Assembly: GCA_017465475.1 (NCBI GenBank)
Contig: JAFTWC010000035.1
Coordinates: forward strand, 62,001 to 126,000
Length of the DNA stretch: 64,000 nucleotides
Direction: 5' to 3'
DNA from: Lachnospiraceae bacterium
GTDB taxonomy: Bacteria > Bacillota > Clostridia > Lachnospirales > Lachnospiraceae
The position numbers were made by a program, and so were the translations under genes. The notes beneath the pieces were generated by a model that saw nothing but the letters and a program-made list of their open reading frames with translations, had not been told where the DNA came from and made no database searches. Shown here in pieces: positions 8,255-17,071 of this stretch (its first letter is position 1; every line of letters begins with the position of its first letter).

Positions 8255-10183
8255 ATGATGAAGAAAAAATTGAAATCAATGTTACTTGGTGTTATGCTGG
8301 TTGCTTCTTTGTGCCTTCAGGCATGTGGCGGTTCTCCGGCAGAAGATACACCAACCGCAACCCCGACCCCGGCATTCTCTTTTGATGAGCCGGCTGCAAC
8401 AGAAACTCCGGCTCCGACAGAAGCACCGGCTGCTACTGCTACTCCGGTACCGACAGAAGCACCTGTTGCTACAGAAGCACCGGTGGCTACCGAGGCTCCG
8501 CAAGCGACTGCAACTCCTGAACCGACCAAAGCTCCGGAAGGTCCTGCTACACTTCCGGTTGACTTAACTTCCAGAGTATCCGTTTGGGGACAGGGAACCG
8601 GTACGGATAATGCCGATGGTTCTGTTACATTTGCAGGAGGCACCATTGATAAGTGTTCCTTCCTGCTTCCGTCCACTTTAAAGGCAAATGACAAGATTGA
8701 TGTTACCGTAAAGCTCAAGTTTGACTCTGCCGATGATGCCGGTGTTCGTTTTTATTTAACGGATGATTCTTTTAATAACTGCGCTGTTGAAGTAATTACC
8801 GTTGCAAATACCGGTGCGGAAGTAACCGAAACCATTACATTACAGGCAGCACAGGATGTTAATGCTATTTTATTAGCAGCTTCTGCTTATGGTGTACAGA
8901 TTCAGAATGTTACTCTTTGCTCCATGACGATTTCCGGTGACGCTGTAAAGGCTCCGGCTACCCCTTCTGTTCCGGTGGATTCCGGCGACTGGTTAACCAC
9001 TTGGGCAACTACAGAAGAAAAATGTAACCTGTCCGGTCCTACTGACTCTGCAATGCCGAAGAAAGCATTGGAAGGTACCACGATTCGTCAGATTATCCGT
9101 GTTACTGCAGGCGGTTCCCAAATCAGATTCAGACTTTCCAACCAGTTTGGTGAAAGTGATGTAGAAATTAATGCAATGCACGTTGCAAAGCAGTCTCCGG
9201 ATGCATTGGCAGACGGAAAGGGTTACGGTAACGCAAAGGTACATATGTCTTCTATCGTAACCTCTACCGACACTCCGGTTACCGTTAACGGACAGGCTTC
9301 TTTCGTGATTCCGAAGGGTGAAGTAATTCTTACCGACCCGATTAATCTTGCGGTTGACGGTTTGGACAACATTGCTGTTTCCATGTTCTTCGGAAAAGCT
9401 CCGAAGACCAACATCACCGGTCACAGAGGTGCTCGTGCAACCACCTACCAGATTGACGGAAACAAAGTTTCTGATGAGAAACTCGCTACAGCTCAGACAA
9501 CCACCGCTTGGTATTTCCTTGCAGACTGTTCCGTTGTATGTCCGGGAGGTAAAGCAATTGTCGTATTTGGTGACTCCATTATCGACGGTTACGGTACGGA
9601 TGCAAGCTACTTAGGAAAGAAGCCGGACAGTTACACCAGATGTACCGACTATCTTGCAAAGAGACTTCAGGCGAACGAAGCAACCAAGAATGTTTCTATT
9701 TTAAATGAAGGACTCGGTTCTAACTCTATTTTAGGTATGTATCCTACTCTCTCCGGTAGACAGCGTTTCTCCAGAGATGTTTTGGAACATGATAATGTAG
9801 AATATGTCATCATCCTCTTTGGTGTAAATGACATCGGTAAGGTAACCGATACCTCTTTATACAGCAAGTTGATTCCGGAGTATGAAAAGATGGTTAAGAC
9901 TTGCCACGATAATAACCTTAAAGTATTTGCAGCTCCGATTCTTCCGTTCGGTACAAGTAGCTACTATACTGCAGCCGCAGAAGAATTAAGAACCATGATT
10001 AATGATTGGATGCGTTCTGATGCATCCGGTTTTGACGGAGTAATTGACTTTGATAAGGCTGTTGCCGATCCGGCAAATCCGATTAACATTCAGTACAAGT
10101 ATACAAAGTCTGACGGATTACATCCGTACGAAGGCTACAGCGCAATGGCTGATTGTGTAGACCTTAGCATTTTTACAAAGTAA
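8255..10183 (+). CDS. Secreted SGNH/GDSL esterase lipoprotein
   Basis: A 642-aa exported hydrolase. A signal peptide ends in the lipobox LQAC with the lipidated Cys at 24. A Thr/Pro/Ala-rich linker (about 30-98) carries repeated TEAP units. Residues about 100-232 form a beta-rich module that looks like a carbohydrate-binding jelly roll. The catalytic SGNH part starts near 245 (WLTTWATTEE), with block I GDS at 439-441 (nucleophile Ser441), a GVND Asn at 525 and the D620-x-x-H623 pair in SDGLHP. The family deacylates carbohydrate or lipid esters; acetyl-ester removal from polysaccharide is likely but not shown. It has its own promoter, an AAAGGACAG ribosome site and a strong terminator, so it is monocistronic. 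Confidence 0.9.
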   Translation: MMKKKLKSMLLGVMLVASLCLQACGGSPAEDTPTATPTPAFSFDEPAATETPAPTEAPAATATPVPTEAPVATEAPVATEAPQATATPEPTKAPEGPATLPVDLTSRVSVWGQGTGTDNADGSVTFAGGTIDKCSFLLPSTLKANDKIDVTVKLKFDSADDAGVRFYLTDDSFNNCAVEVITVANTGAEVTETITLQAAQDVNAILLAASAYGVQIQNVTLCSMTISGDAVKAPATPSVPVDSGDWLTTWATTEEKCNLSGPTDSAMPKKALEGTTIRQIIRVTAGGSQIRFRLSNQFGESDVEINAMHVAKQSPDALADGKGYGNAKVHMSSIVTSTDTPVTVNGQASFVIPKGEVILTDPINLAVDGLDNIAVSMFFGKAPKTNITGHRGARATTYQIDGNKVSDEKLATAQTTTAWYFLADCSVVCPGGKAIVVFGDSIIDGYGTDASYLGKKPDSYTRCTDYLAKRLQANEATKNVSILNEGLGSNSILGMYPTLSGRQRFSRDVLEHDNVEYVIILFGVNDIGKVTDTSLYSKLIPEYEKMVKTCHDNNLKVFAAPILPFGTSSYYTAAAEELRTMINDWMRSDASGFDGVIDFDKAVADPANPINIQYKYTKSDGLHPYEGYSAMADCVDLSIFTK

Positions 10184-10207
10184 TATTTTAAAATAAGAGA
10201 ATGAAAA

Positions 10208-10243
10208 AGAGGTGCAGTCTGAATCAGATTGCACCTCTTTTTT
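10208..10243 (+). terminator. Terminator between the SGNH gene and RNase G (bidirectional)
   Basis: A long near-perfect stem AGAGGTGCAGTCTG / CAGATTGCACCTCT with an AAT loop is followed by a T6 run on the plus strand and T5 on the minus strand. It should serve both convergent genes. Confidence 0.9.
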
Positions 10244-10262
10244 CAATACACTTCTATTCTGT

Positions 10263-11444
10263 TTATGATAGTATTTCGTGTAACGGTTTCTTTACTTTTT
10301 TACGGGTTAATTCCACCAAACGTAGCCCTGTCATATCAACTACATTCACCGGAATGCGATCTTTTGCTGCAAGTTCTTTTAAAAGATTCATCAATCGTTC
10401 GTTAAAGATTTCATTTTCCATATTGATAAAATCAATCAATATCATACCGGATAGATTCCGTAGACGAAGTTGTCGCATGCACTCTATCGCTGCCTCTTCG
10501 TTGATTTTATAAAAAGCTTCATCTCCGGCCCTTTTCCCACTAATGGCTTTTCCTGTATTTACATCAATCACTGTCAATGTTTCTGTCGGTTCTATGACCA
10601 GGGATGCTCCTGATTTTAACCAAACATGTTTAGACAATGCATCCTTTTCTACTTTTTGTAAAGAATACAATGCCGCTAATGATAAGTTTTCATCTTGATA
10701 CAAACGAATCTTTTCGACATCTTCCGCCTGGAACAATTTAGCATACTCTATAAACGAAGCATAAATATCTGTATCATCCGTGATTACTTCCGTCAATTTG
10801 TCCTGAGGCAAATCCCGTAGTAAATCAATATACCACGGAAAACTTTGAAAAAGCAGGCTACCTTTCGTTTTATGAATCCCTGTTTCAGTGAGTTCGCGAT
10901 AAAAAGAAACCAATCGCTCTTCTTCCGCTTTTAGTCGTTCGTTCGACACGAGTAGTGCATTAGTCCTAATGATTAATCCATAATTCTCATTTTCACAATT
11001 AGAAAATAGGACCTTTAGCCTATTAACTTCTGCTTTGTCTTTGATTTTATTTGAAATCCGAACACCTTTCATTCCGTGCACTAACACGATATATTTACCG
11101 GTAAATTGTAATTTTCCCGTAACGGAAGGTTGTTTTGTTTTGATGTCTTCCCGTTCTACCTGCACCAAAACATAGTCCCCCATACATAGCCTTTCACTAT
11201 TAGCATGCGGTCCGAAGAGATAAGGGGTTTTTTCTTTTAATGAATTGTAACAGATACAGCCGTCTTCTATTTCGATAAAAGCGGCATCAATATTTTTGAC
11301 AATATTGTTTACGTGACCGACATAAATGTTTCCAAGCCTCGACGGAGTATCCGCCGATTCGGCGGATAACTCCAAAGGCTGATTGTTCTCATCAAACAAT
11401 ACAGAATAAATATATTGATCTTTTTTTGTTACAACAAGACGCAT
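10263..11444 (-). CDS. rng: Ribonuclease E/G family protein (short form)
   Basis: A 393-aa endoribonuclease of the RNase G type. An N-terminal S1-like RNA-binding domain is visible (about 35-125, NIYVGHVNNIVKNIDAAFIEI). The DNase I-like catalytic part has the metal-binding VIDVNTGKA motif and MILIDFINM with its second Asp. The protein ends at KKPLHEILS, just before the place where the E. coli family members carry the CPxC zinc-link, so no zinc-link cysteines are present. In many Clostridia this gene follows the TIGR03960/TIGR03936 pair directly; here a sugar kinase gene is interposed. Role: RNA processing and decay. Confidence 0.88.
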   Translation of the reverse strand: MRLVVTKKDQYIYSVLFDENNQPLELSAESADTPSRLGNIYVGHVNNIVKNIDAAFIEIEDGCICYNSLKEKTPYLFGPHANSERLCMGDYVLVQVEREDIKTKQPSVTGKLQFTGKYIVLVHGMKGVRISNKIKDKAEVNRLKVLFSNCENENYGLIIRTNALLVSNERLKAEEERLVSFYRELTETGIHKTKGSLLFQSFPWYIDLLRDLPQDKLTEVITDDTDIYASFIEYAKLFQAEDVEKIRLYQDENLSLAALYSLQKVEKDALSKHVWLKSGASLVIEPTETLTVIDVNTGKAISGKRAGDEAFYKINEEAAIECMRQLRLRNLSGMILIDFINMENEIFNERLMNLLKELAAKDRIPVNVVDMTGLRLVELTRKKVKKPLHEILS

Positions 11445-11493
11445 ATATTTCGCTCCTATTCTGCACTAAATCAAATAAATCGCCAAGATATAT

Positions 11494-13086
11494 TTATTTC
11501 CAGTTATCTACTGCTCCGTGTTCTGCTGCAAAACATGCCTTATAATTTTCTACAAATGCATCAAAACCTGCTACATCTGCAGCATCCGGTGCTAACGTGG
11601 TGCCGCTTTGTCCTGCGAACACCTTGTCGTTTAAGTAAGCACTCAATGTTTCACCTTCTGCTTTGTTTGCCATGTATGCTGCAAGAACAGCCATACCCCA
11701 AGGACCGCCTTCACTTGCTGTATCCATTACGGTTACGGAAGTATTTAATGCAGCTGCCAAAAGCTTCTGTCCCACTACCGGAGTCTTAAATAAACCGCCA
11801 TGACCCATAATGCTGTCTACCTTAACGCCCTCTTCCTTAATCAAAATATCGTTACCGATTTTAATTGTTGCAAGAGAAGATAAAATATGGCTTCTCATAA
11901 AGTTTGCAAGATTAAATTTAGCATCCGGCTTACGCACAAACATCGGACGACCTTCCGCAAAACCGGTTACCGGCTCACCGGAGAAGTAGTTAAAGGAAAC
12001 CAAACCGCCACAGTCTGCATCTCCTTCCAATGCTTTACGATACAGTGTGCCGTATAACTCATTCATATCTACCTTCATCCCAAACGTATCTGCAAATTCC
12101 TTAAACAGATTTACCCAAGCGTTCAAATCGGAGGTACAGTTATTGCAATGTACCATTGCTACCGGCTTGCCGTCCGGCGTAGTTACCATATCGATTTCTT
12201 CATGTACACCGTCTAAATCCTTTTCGGTAACAATCATAGAGAAAATAGAGGTTCCTGCGGATACATTACCGGTTCCTACCGCTACCGCATTGGTTGCTAC
12301 CATGCCGGTACCTGCATCACCTTCCGGCGGACAAAGCGGAATTCCAGCACAAAGCTTACCGGAAACGTCCAAAAGCTTTGCACCTTCTGCTGTTAATACG
12401 CCTGCATTTTCACCCGCATTCAGACTTTTCGGGAGAATATCCGCCAACTTCCAGGAAAATCCTTCTCCTGCCACAAGTTCATCAAACTGTGCTATCATCT
12501 TCTTGTTGTAATCATTGGTAGTTGCATCAATCGGGAACATCCCGGAAGCATCGCCTACACCCAGTACCTTTTCTCCGGTTAACTTATAATGTATGTATCC
12601 TGCCAACGTTGTAAAGAAAGCAACATCTTTTACATGAGTTTCTTTATTTAAAACTGCCTGGTACAAATGGGAAATACTCCATCTCTGCGGGATATTAAAA
12701 CCTAACTTCTCAGTTAAAATTGCACTGCTCTGTGCGGTGATAGTATTTCTCCAGGTACGGAACGGTACCAACAAGTTATCATTTTTGTCAAATGCAAGGT
12801 AACCGTGCATCATCGCGGAAAAACCGATAGCGGAAAGCTTTGTTATTTCTATATCGTACTTTGCTTTTACATCCGCAATCATACTTGCATAACAATCCTG
12901 TAAACCGCCCCAAATATCATCCAGAGTATAGGTCCAAATACCGTCCACCAGACGATTTTCCCAGTCATGGGTTCCGAGTGCTAATGTTTCATGGTTCTCT
13001 CCGATTAAAACTGCCTTGATTCTGGTAGACCCGAATTCAATACCAAGTGCGGCTTTTCCGTTTAAAATAATTTCTTTTGCGTTCAT
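11494..13086 (-). CDS. FGGY-family carbohydrate kinase
   Basis: A 530-aa sugar kinase of the hexokinase/actin fold. The N-terminal phosphate-1 loop is [13 protein letters not shown]. The central part contains [10 protein letters not shown] and [13 protein letters not shown], with the nucleotide-binding [11 protein letters not shown] and [13 protein letters not shown] near the C-terminus. The length fits xylulokinase/ribulokinase-like members, but the substrate cannot be told. No sugar isomerase, epimerase or transporter is adjacent, which is unusual. A strong AGAAGGAGAG ribosome site precedes the start, and a weak hairpin terminator lies upstream, so it may be transcribed on its own. Confidence 0.88.
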   Translation of the reverse strand: MNAKEIILNGKAALGIEFGSTRIKAVLIGENHETLALGTHDWENRLVDGIWTYTLDDIWGGLQDCYASMIADVKAKYDIEITKLSAIGFSAMMHGYLAFDKNDNLLVPFRTWRNTITAQSSAILTEKLGFNIPQRWSISHLYQAVLNKETHVKDVAFFTTLAGYIHYKLTGEKVLGVGDASGMFPIDATTNDYNKKMIAQFDELVAGEGFSWKLADILPKSLNAGENAGVLTAEGAKLLDVSGKLCAGIPLCPPEGDAGTGMVATNAVAVGTGNVSAGTSIFSMIVTEKDLDGVHEEIDMVTTPDGKPVAMVHCNNCTSDLNAWVNLFKEFADTFGMKVDMNELYGTLYRKALEGDADCGGLVSFNYFSGEPVTGFAEGRPMFVRKPDAKFNLANFMRSHILSSLATIKIGNDILIKEEGVKVDSIMGHGGLFKTPVVGQKLLAAALNTSVTVMDTASEGGPWGMAVLAAYMANKAEGETLSAYLNDKVFAGQSGTTLAPDAADVAGFDAFVENYKACFAAEHGAVDNWK

Positions 13087-13137
13087 TCTTTTTTCTCTCC
13101 TTCTATCTTTTTAATCTATTTTGACATTGCAATATGC

Positions 13138-13160
13138 CTAAAACCGTAAAATACGGCTTT
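13138..13160 (-). terminator. Short hairpin terminator upstream of the FGGY kinase
   Basis: A CCGTA/TACGG stem with an AAA loop is flanked by T4-T5 runs on both strands, directly after the stop of the TIGR03936 gene. The stem is short, so termination is probably partial. Confidence 0.45.
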
Positions 13161-13167
13161 TTCCTGA

Positions 13168-13986
13168 TTATAATTGTACCAGCAACGGATACGCTCCGCT
13201 ATACATATTCAGTCTGTGAATTTGGAACCGCAATACATCCGTGTTTTCACAGCCGAGAAATTTTGCAAATGCTTCCAGTACAAGCTCCGGCTTAATGTTA
13301 TCCGCACTTCCGGCCGAAACTCGAAGAAGAACTGAAAACAATCCCTTTTTTTTGCAATCCTCTTCCTGATCAAATGAAAACTCCGGAATCGGCTCCACTG
13401 TATAAAAGTCCTTTGTATTCTTTCTCGGTCCTACTTTCTTCAGTGTTTCTGATGTTATGGAAGCCTCATACAAAAACGGTTTTAAATCAATGGTGGTTTC
13501 TGTATTGGATTTCTTTACTAATTTTATTACCGGAATGCTTTCCTGATGATAAAAGCATGTCCATTGTTCCTGTAACTCCGACAAAGGTCTTTTTGAAAAA
13601 AATCCGTCTGTTTCTTTTACCGTTACCAAATAATCCGCTACAGTTACCAATGACATGGCAGTTTCCCTCTTCCTGCCGTTTTCCGGTTCGGGAAGAATGC
13701 GGGCCGAAAGCACCGTAAATCCTTCTACCATCGCTGAATTTAAAGCGTCCACAATTTCTTTCGGCGTATATTCCGCTGTAAGTTCCATATCCATATATTC
13801 TCCTTCGCTGGTTATACCTACTCCCAACGGAGAAGCAAAGGACATAATCTGATGGGGATGAAATCCTTGAGAATAAGCAATCTTTAAACCTGCTCTGCGA
13901 ACGGCCTTTTGGAAATAACGCAGTACATCCAAATGGCCGATAAATTTCACCGCACCGTATTTTGCAAAACGTACTCTGACATTCAT
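13168..13986 (-). CDS. TIGR03936-family radical-SAM-linked protein (DUF2344)
   Basis: A 272-aa protein with the family signature at its N-terminus (MNVRVRFAKYGAVKFIGHLD, then RYFQKAVRRAGL and YSQGFHPHQIMSFASPLGVG). The family is found almost always next to a TIGR03960 radical SAM protein, as here, where its start lies 15 bases after that gene's stop. The biochemical function is not established; a joint role in RNA or protein modification is inferred from conserved pairing, sometimes as a fused gene. The start ATG has AAAAGGAG upstream. Confidence 0.88.
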   Translation of the reverse strand: MNVRVRFAKYGAVKFIGHLDVLRYFQKAVRRAGLKIAYSQGFHPHQIMSFASPLGVGITSEGEYMDMELTAEYTPKEIVDALNSAMVEGFTVLSARILPEPENGRKRETAMSLVTVADYLVTVKETDGFFSKRPLSELQEQWTCFYHQESIPVIKLVKKSNTETTIDLKPFLYEASITSETLKKVGPRKNTKDFYTVEPIPEFSFDQEEDCKKKGLFSVLLRVSAGSADNIKPELVLEAFAKFLGCENTDVLRFQIHRLNMYSGAYPLLVQL

Positions 13987-14001
13987 ACTTTTTCTCCTTT
14001 T

Positions 14002-15936
14002 CTAACAGTCCGGAATTAATACTTCATTTAATGTACTTTCTCCGGCCTCGTTACGCGGTTCATAGCATACTCCGCCATGAAATTGTGCTGCACCGCATCC
14101 TGCACAGCCCTTACGGCAATTCGGTGTCACAATACCTTGCTTGCTCTTTTCATACTCTCTGTATAAGAAACTTCGAGAAATTCCCGCATCTATGAAATCC
14201 CACGGCAATAATTCATCTTTCTCCCGTTCTCTGGATGTATAAAATTCCAAAGAAAGCCCGGTCTTTTCAAACTGTTTCATCCATATATCGTTACGGAAAT
14301 ACTCTGACCATGAATCAAACAAACAACCGTCTTTGTATGCGCCTTCAATCAAAGCCGCACATCGTCTGTCTCCTCGTGCGAACACGCCTTCTAACATGGT
14401 AACATCCGTATCATGCCAGTTATACTTAATACTCTTTGCATTCAACTGTTCTTTTATAGACGCTGAAAGCACCTTTCTTGCTTCCATAAACTCTTCTGCC
14501 GTGGCCATACGTACCCACTGGAACGGAGTGAACGGTTTAGGCACAAAAAAGGAGGTGCTGGTCGTAATCTGTACCTTCCCTTTGCGCTCCGATTTTGGAA
14601 TGGTATCATAATAAGCCTTTGCAATTACATTACTGAGTTCTGCAATGGCACGAATATCTTCTTCCTGCTCTCCCGGCAATCCAAGCATAAAGTATAATTT
14701 AACCTTGTTCCATCCCCCCTTAAAAGCTTCTGTGGCACCGTTTAAAATTACTTCTTCCGTAAGCCCTTTGTTGATTACATCACGCATCCGCTGACTTCCT
14801 GCTTCCGGCGCAAAAGTCAAACTTGATTTTGTAATATCCTGCACCTTATTCATTACATCCAGTGCAAAGGCATCAATACGCAAAGACGGCAAGGAAATAT
14901 TAACACCATCATTTTGGAAGGTATCAATAAGATAATATACCAGTTCCTTTAAACAGGAATAATCACTGGAGCTTAAGGAGGATAAAGAAATCTCTTCATG
15001 TCCGGTGGAACGCAACATTTTTGTTGCCAAATCCTTTAAAAACTCCACGTTACGCTCTCTAATCGGACGATACAGCATGCCTGCCTGACAAAAACGGCAT
15101 CCTCGGATACAGCCACGTTGGATTTCCAGTACCACACGATCCTGAATGGCGCGAATAAACGGTACCAAAGGCTTTTCAGGATAAAAAGTATCGGAAAGCT
15201 CCATTTCTACCTGTTTACGAATGGTTTTCCTTGCATGAACATTATTTGGTTCAAAGGAAGCTAACGTTCCGTCTTCATGATATGTCACATCGTAAAATTG
15301 CGGTACATACATACCTTCGATATCCGCTACCAGTTCAAGAAATTCGCGTCGATTTCCGCCCTTCGCTTTATGCACTTTATATTTATCTAATATTTCGTTG
15401 TATACGGTTTCTCCTTCGCCCAAATAGAAAAAATCAAAAAAATCTGCCAAAGGTTCCGGATTATACGCACACGGCCCGCCTCCGATTACAATCGGGTCTT
15501 CTTCCGTACGGTCACTTGCATGAAGCGGAATTCCGGCAAGATCTAAAATTTGCAAAATGTTGGTATAACACATTTCATACTGTAACGTAATCCCCAGAAA
15601 ATCAAACTGCTTTAAAGGTTCCTGAGACTCCAGGGCAAACAACGGGATCTGCTTTTCTCTTAAAATCTTATCTAAATCCGGCCACGGGGAATATACTCGT
15701 TCGCAATAGGTGTCTTCTCTTTTATTGAACATATCATATAAAATCTGAATCCCCAAATGAGACATTCCTACTTCATAGACATCCGGAAAGCACATGCAAA
15801 AACGAATATCCACATCCCTTGGATTTTTCTTTACCATATTTACTTCGCCACCGATATATCGTGCCGGCTTATCTACCGACATCAAAATTTCATCAGTAAG
15901 TGCTAATTTTTGCATATAATTTGTTACATCAGACAT
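14002..15936 (-). CDS. TIGR03960-family B12-binding radical SAM protein
   Basis: A 644-aa radical SAM enzyme. An N-terminal B12-binding-like region (GMSHLGIQILYDM) precedes the radical SAM core, whose cluster motif is C-x3-C-x2-C in RGCIRGCRFCQAG. ERNVEF and the SLSSLSSSDYS stretch follow. The C-terminal part has a second cysteine group (CRKGCAGCGAAQFHGGVC) that could hold another metal site. The substrate is unknown for the family. It is co-transcribed with the TIGR03936 gene. The start ATG has ACGGAGG upstream. It is divergent from the zinc-ribbon gene. Confidence 0.92.
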   Translation of the reverse strand: MSDVTNYMQKLALTDEILMSVDKPARYIGGEVNMVKKNPRDVDIRFCMCFPDVYEVGMSHLGIQILYDMFNKREDTYCERVYSPWPDLDKILREKQIPLFALESQEPLKQFDFLGITLQYEMCYTNILQILDLAGIPLHASDRTEEDPIVIGGGPCAYNPEPLADFFDFFYLGEGETVYNEILDKYKVHKAKGGNRREFLELVADIEGMYVPQFYDVTYHEDGTLASFEPNNVHARKTIRKQVEMELSDTFYPEKPLVPFIRAIQDRVVLEIQRGCIRGCRFCQAGMLYRPIRERNVEFLKDLATKMLRSTGHEEISLSSLSSSDYSCLKELVYYLIDTFQNDGVNISLPSLRIDAFALDVMNKVQDITKSSLTFAPEAGSQRMRDVINKGLTEEVILNGATEAFKGGWNKVKLYFMLGLPGEQEEDIRAIAELSNVIAKAYYDTIPKSERKGKVQITTSTSFFVPKPFTPFQWVRMATAEEFMEARKVLSASIKEQLNAKSIKYNWHDTDVTMLEGVFARGDRRCAALIEGAYKDGCLFDSWSEYFRNDIWMKQFEKTGLSLEFYTSREREKDELLPWDFIDAGISRSFLYREYEKSKQGIVTPNCRKGCAGCGAAQFHGGVCYEPRNEAGESTLNEVLIPDC

Positions 15937-16051
15937 TGTTTTCCTCCGTATAATCAGCTCGCTTTCAACTATTTTTTAATTCCCGAATTGAAAGACCAAC
16001 GTTAGTATAACACAAAAAAAAGTAGACGTAAAGAATCCATTGGAATTATAG

Positions 16052-16080
16052 TTGAATTTCTTTTCGAACTACGCTATACT
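16052..16080 (+). promoter_or_regulatory. Promoter of the zinc-ribbon/DUF2007 gene
   Basis: TTGAAT (16052-16057), a 17-base spacer and TATACT (16075-16080), about 45 bases upstream of the chosen start. Confidence 0.65.
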
Positions 16081-16124
16081 AAATCTATGTGAAATTAATT
16101 ACGAAACGAATGGAGGAAGTTACT

Positions 16125-17069
16125 ATGCCGTGGTGTCCGAACTGTAAAACGGAGTATCGTGAAGGGGTTACTCATTGCGCAGATTGTAAAGCAGAACTTG
16201 TAAACGATTTTAATGAGGTTCTGCTCTATAATGCAACTGCAATGCTTGTAAAGGTTGATGCAGAACATGGTCCGTTTACAATAAAATTAAAGGAGTTCTT
16301 GGACTATTCCGGAATATCATCCGTGATTCGCCAAGAAGAAACGGAAATAGGGGTTTATGTTACTCCGGAGGATTTTAATAAAGCAAAAAAATTGTTTAAA
16401 GCATTTTATTCCGTGGAAATGGAGCGTGAAGCACAAAGAATGCAGGAAATACAAGAAGCAGGTTCCCAAGCCACGGCTGCATACAATGATTATTTCGGAG
16501 ATGATGAGGATGACATTGAGGATGATTTGAATGAAAAAAGTGCGCCTCTTTCTTCTGACGGAGACAACGTACCTACTGCATGTGCATGCAAACAAGCCAA
16601 AGAATATGTCAGTGCCGCAGCCCGCTATGAAGATTACAAGTCTTCCGGTACCACCTTTACCGTACTCGGTGTAATTGGATTAATCGTAGGAATTTTAAGT
16701 CTTGCCGATGTAATAACCTTCTTTGGTTCCGGTTACTCTTCTCTTGTTTTAGTATTAATATTTGGCGTATTTCTTGTGTTGGGTGTTGTTTCCTACATAA
16801 AAGCCGGTCAATTAAAACAAGGTGCTGTAGATGAAAAGCAATTGATTGCCGAGGTAAAAGAATGGATGTCTCAAAACATCACCAAAGAAGCACTTGCTGC
16901 ATTAAACCCGGAAGAGGAAGATTCCGAAACAGCAGAACTCCTCTATTTAGACTGTATGGACAGCTTAGTAAATACTATACTTGCTGCATTTCCAAACGTA
17001 CATGCATCACTTGCAGAGCAATTAATAGAGGAGCTCTCTGAAATTTATCAATCAAAGGAAACAAACTAA
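16125..17069 (+). CDS. Zinc-ribbon, DUF2007-like membrane protein of unknown function
   Basis: A 314-aa protein. It begins MPWCPNCKTEY and has a second pair in HCADCKAEL, a four-Cys zinc ribbon. Residues about 38-90 (AEHGPFTIKLKEFL, IGVYVTPEDFNKAKKL) resemble DUF2007, a putative signal-transducing domain. An acidic linker (about 125-145) follows, then two TM helices (about 180-230) and an acidic helical C-terminus. The start is set by GGAGGAAG immediately upstream of this ATG; a longer in-frame ATG 36 bases upstream lacks one. The stop lies 2 bases before the convergent SNF2 gene's stop. Function unknown. Confidence 0.8.
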   Translation: MPWCPNCKTEYREGVTHCADCKAELVNDFNEVLLYNATAMLVKVDAEHGPFTIKLKEFLDYSGISSVIRQEETEIGVYVTPEDFNKAKKLFKAFYSVEMEREAQRMQEIQEAGSQATAAYNDYFGDDEDDIEDDLNEKSAPLSSDGDNVPTACACKQAKEYVSAAARYEDYKSSGTTFTVLGVIGLIVGILSLADVITFFGSGYSSLVLVLIFGVFLVLGVVSYIKAGQLKQGAVDEKQLIAEVKEWMSQNITKEALAALNPEEEDSETAELLYLDCMDSLVNTILAAFPNVHASLAEQLIEELSEIYQSKETN

Positions 17070-17071
17070 GT

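Noticed and set aside
8317-8718. A 133-codon minus-strand ORF of Ala/Gly/Val repeats opposite the lipoprotein
   Set aside because: It mirrors the TEAP repeat linker of the SGNH lipoprotein; low complexity and no start signal.
11340-11375. GCCGATTCGGC palindrome in RNase G as a possible operator
   Set aside because: It lies inside the coding region (ESADTPS codons) and has no relation to a promoter.
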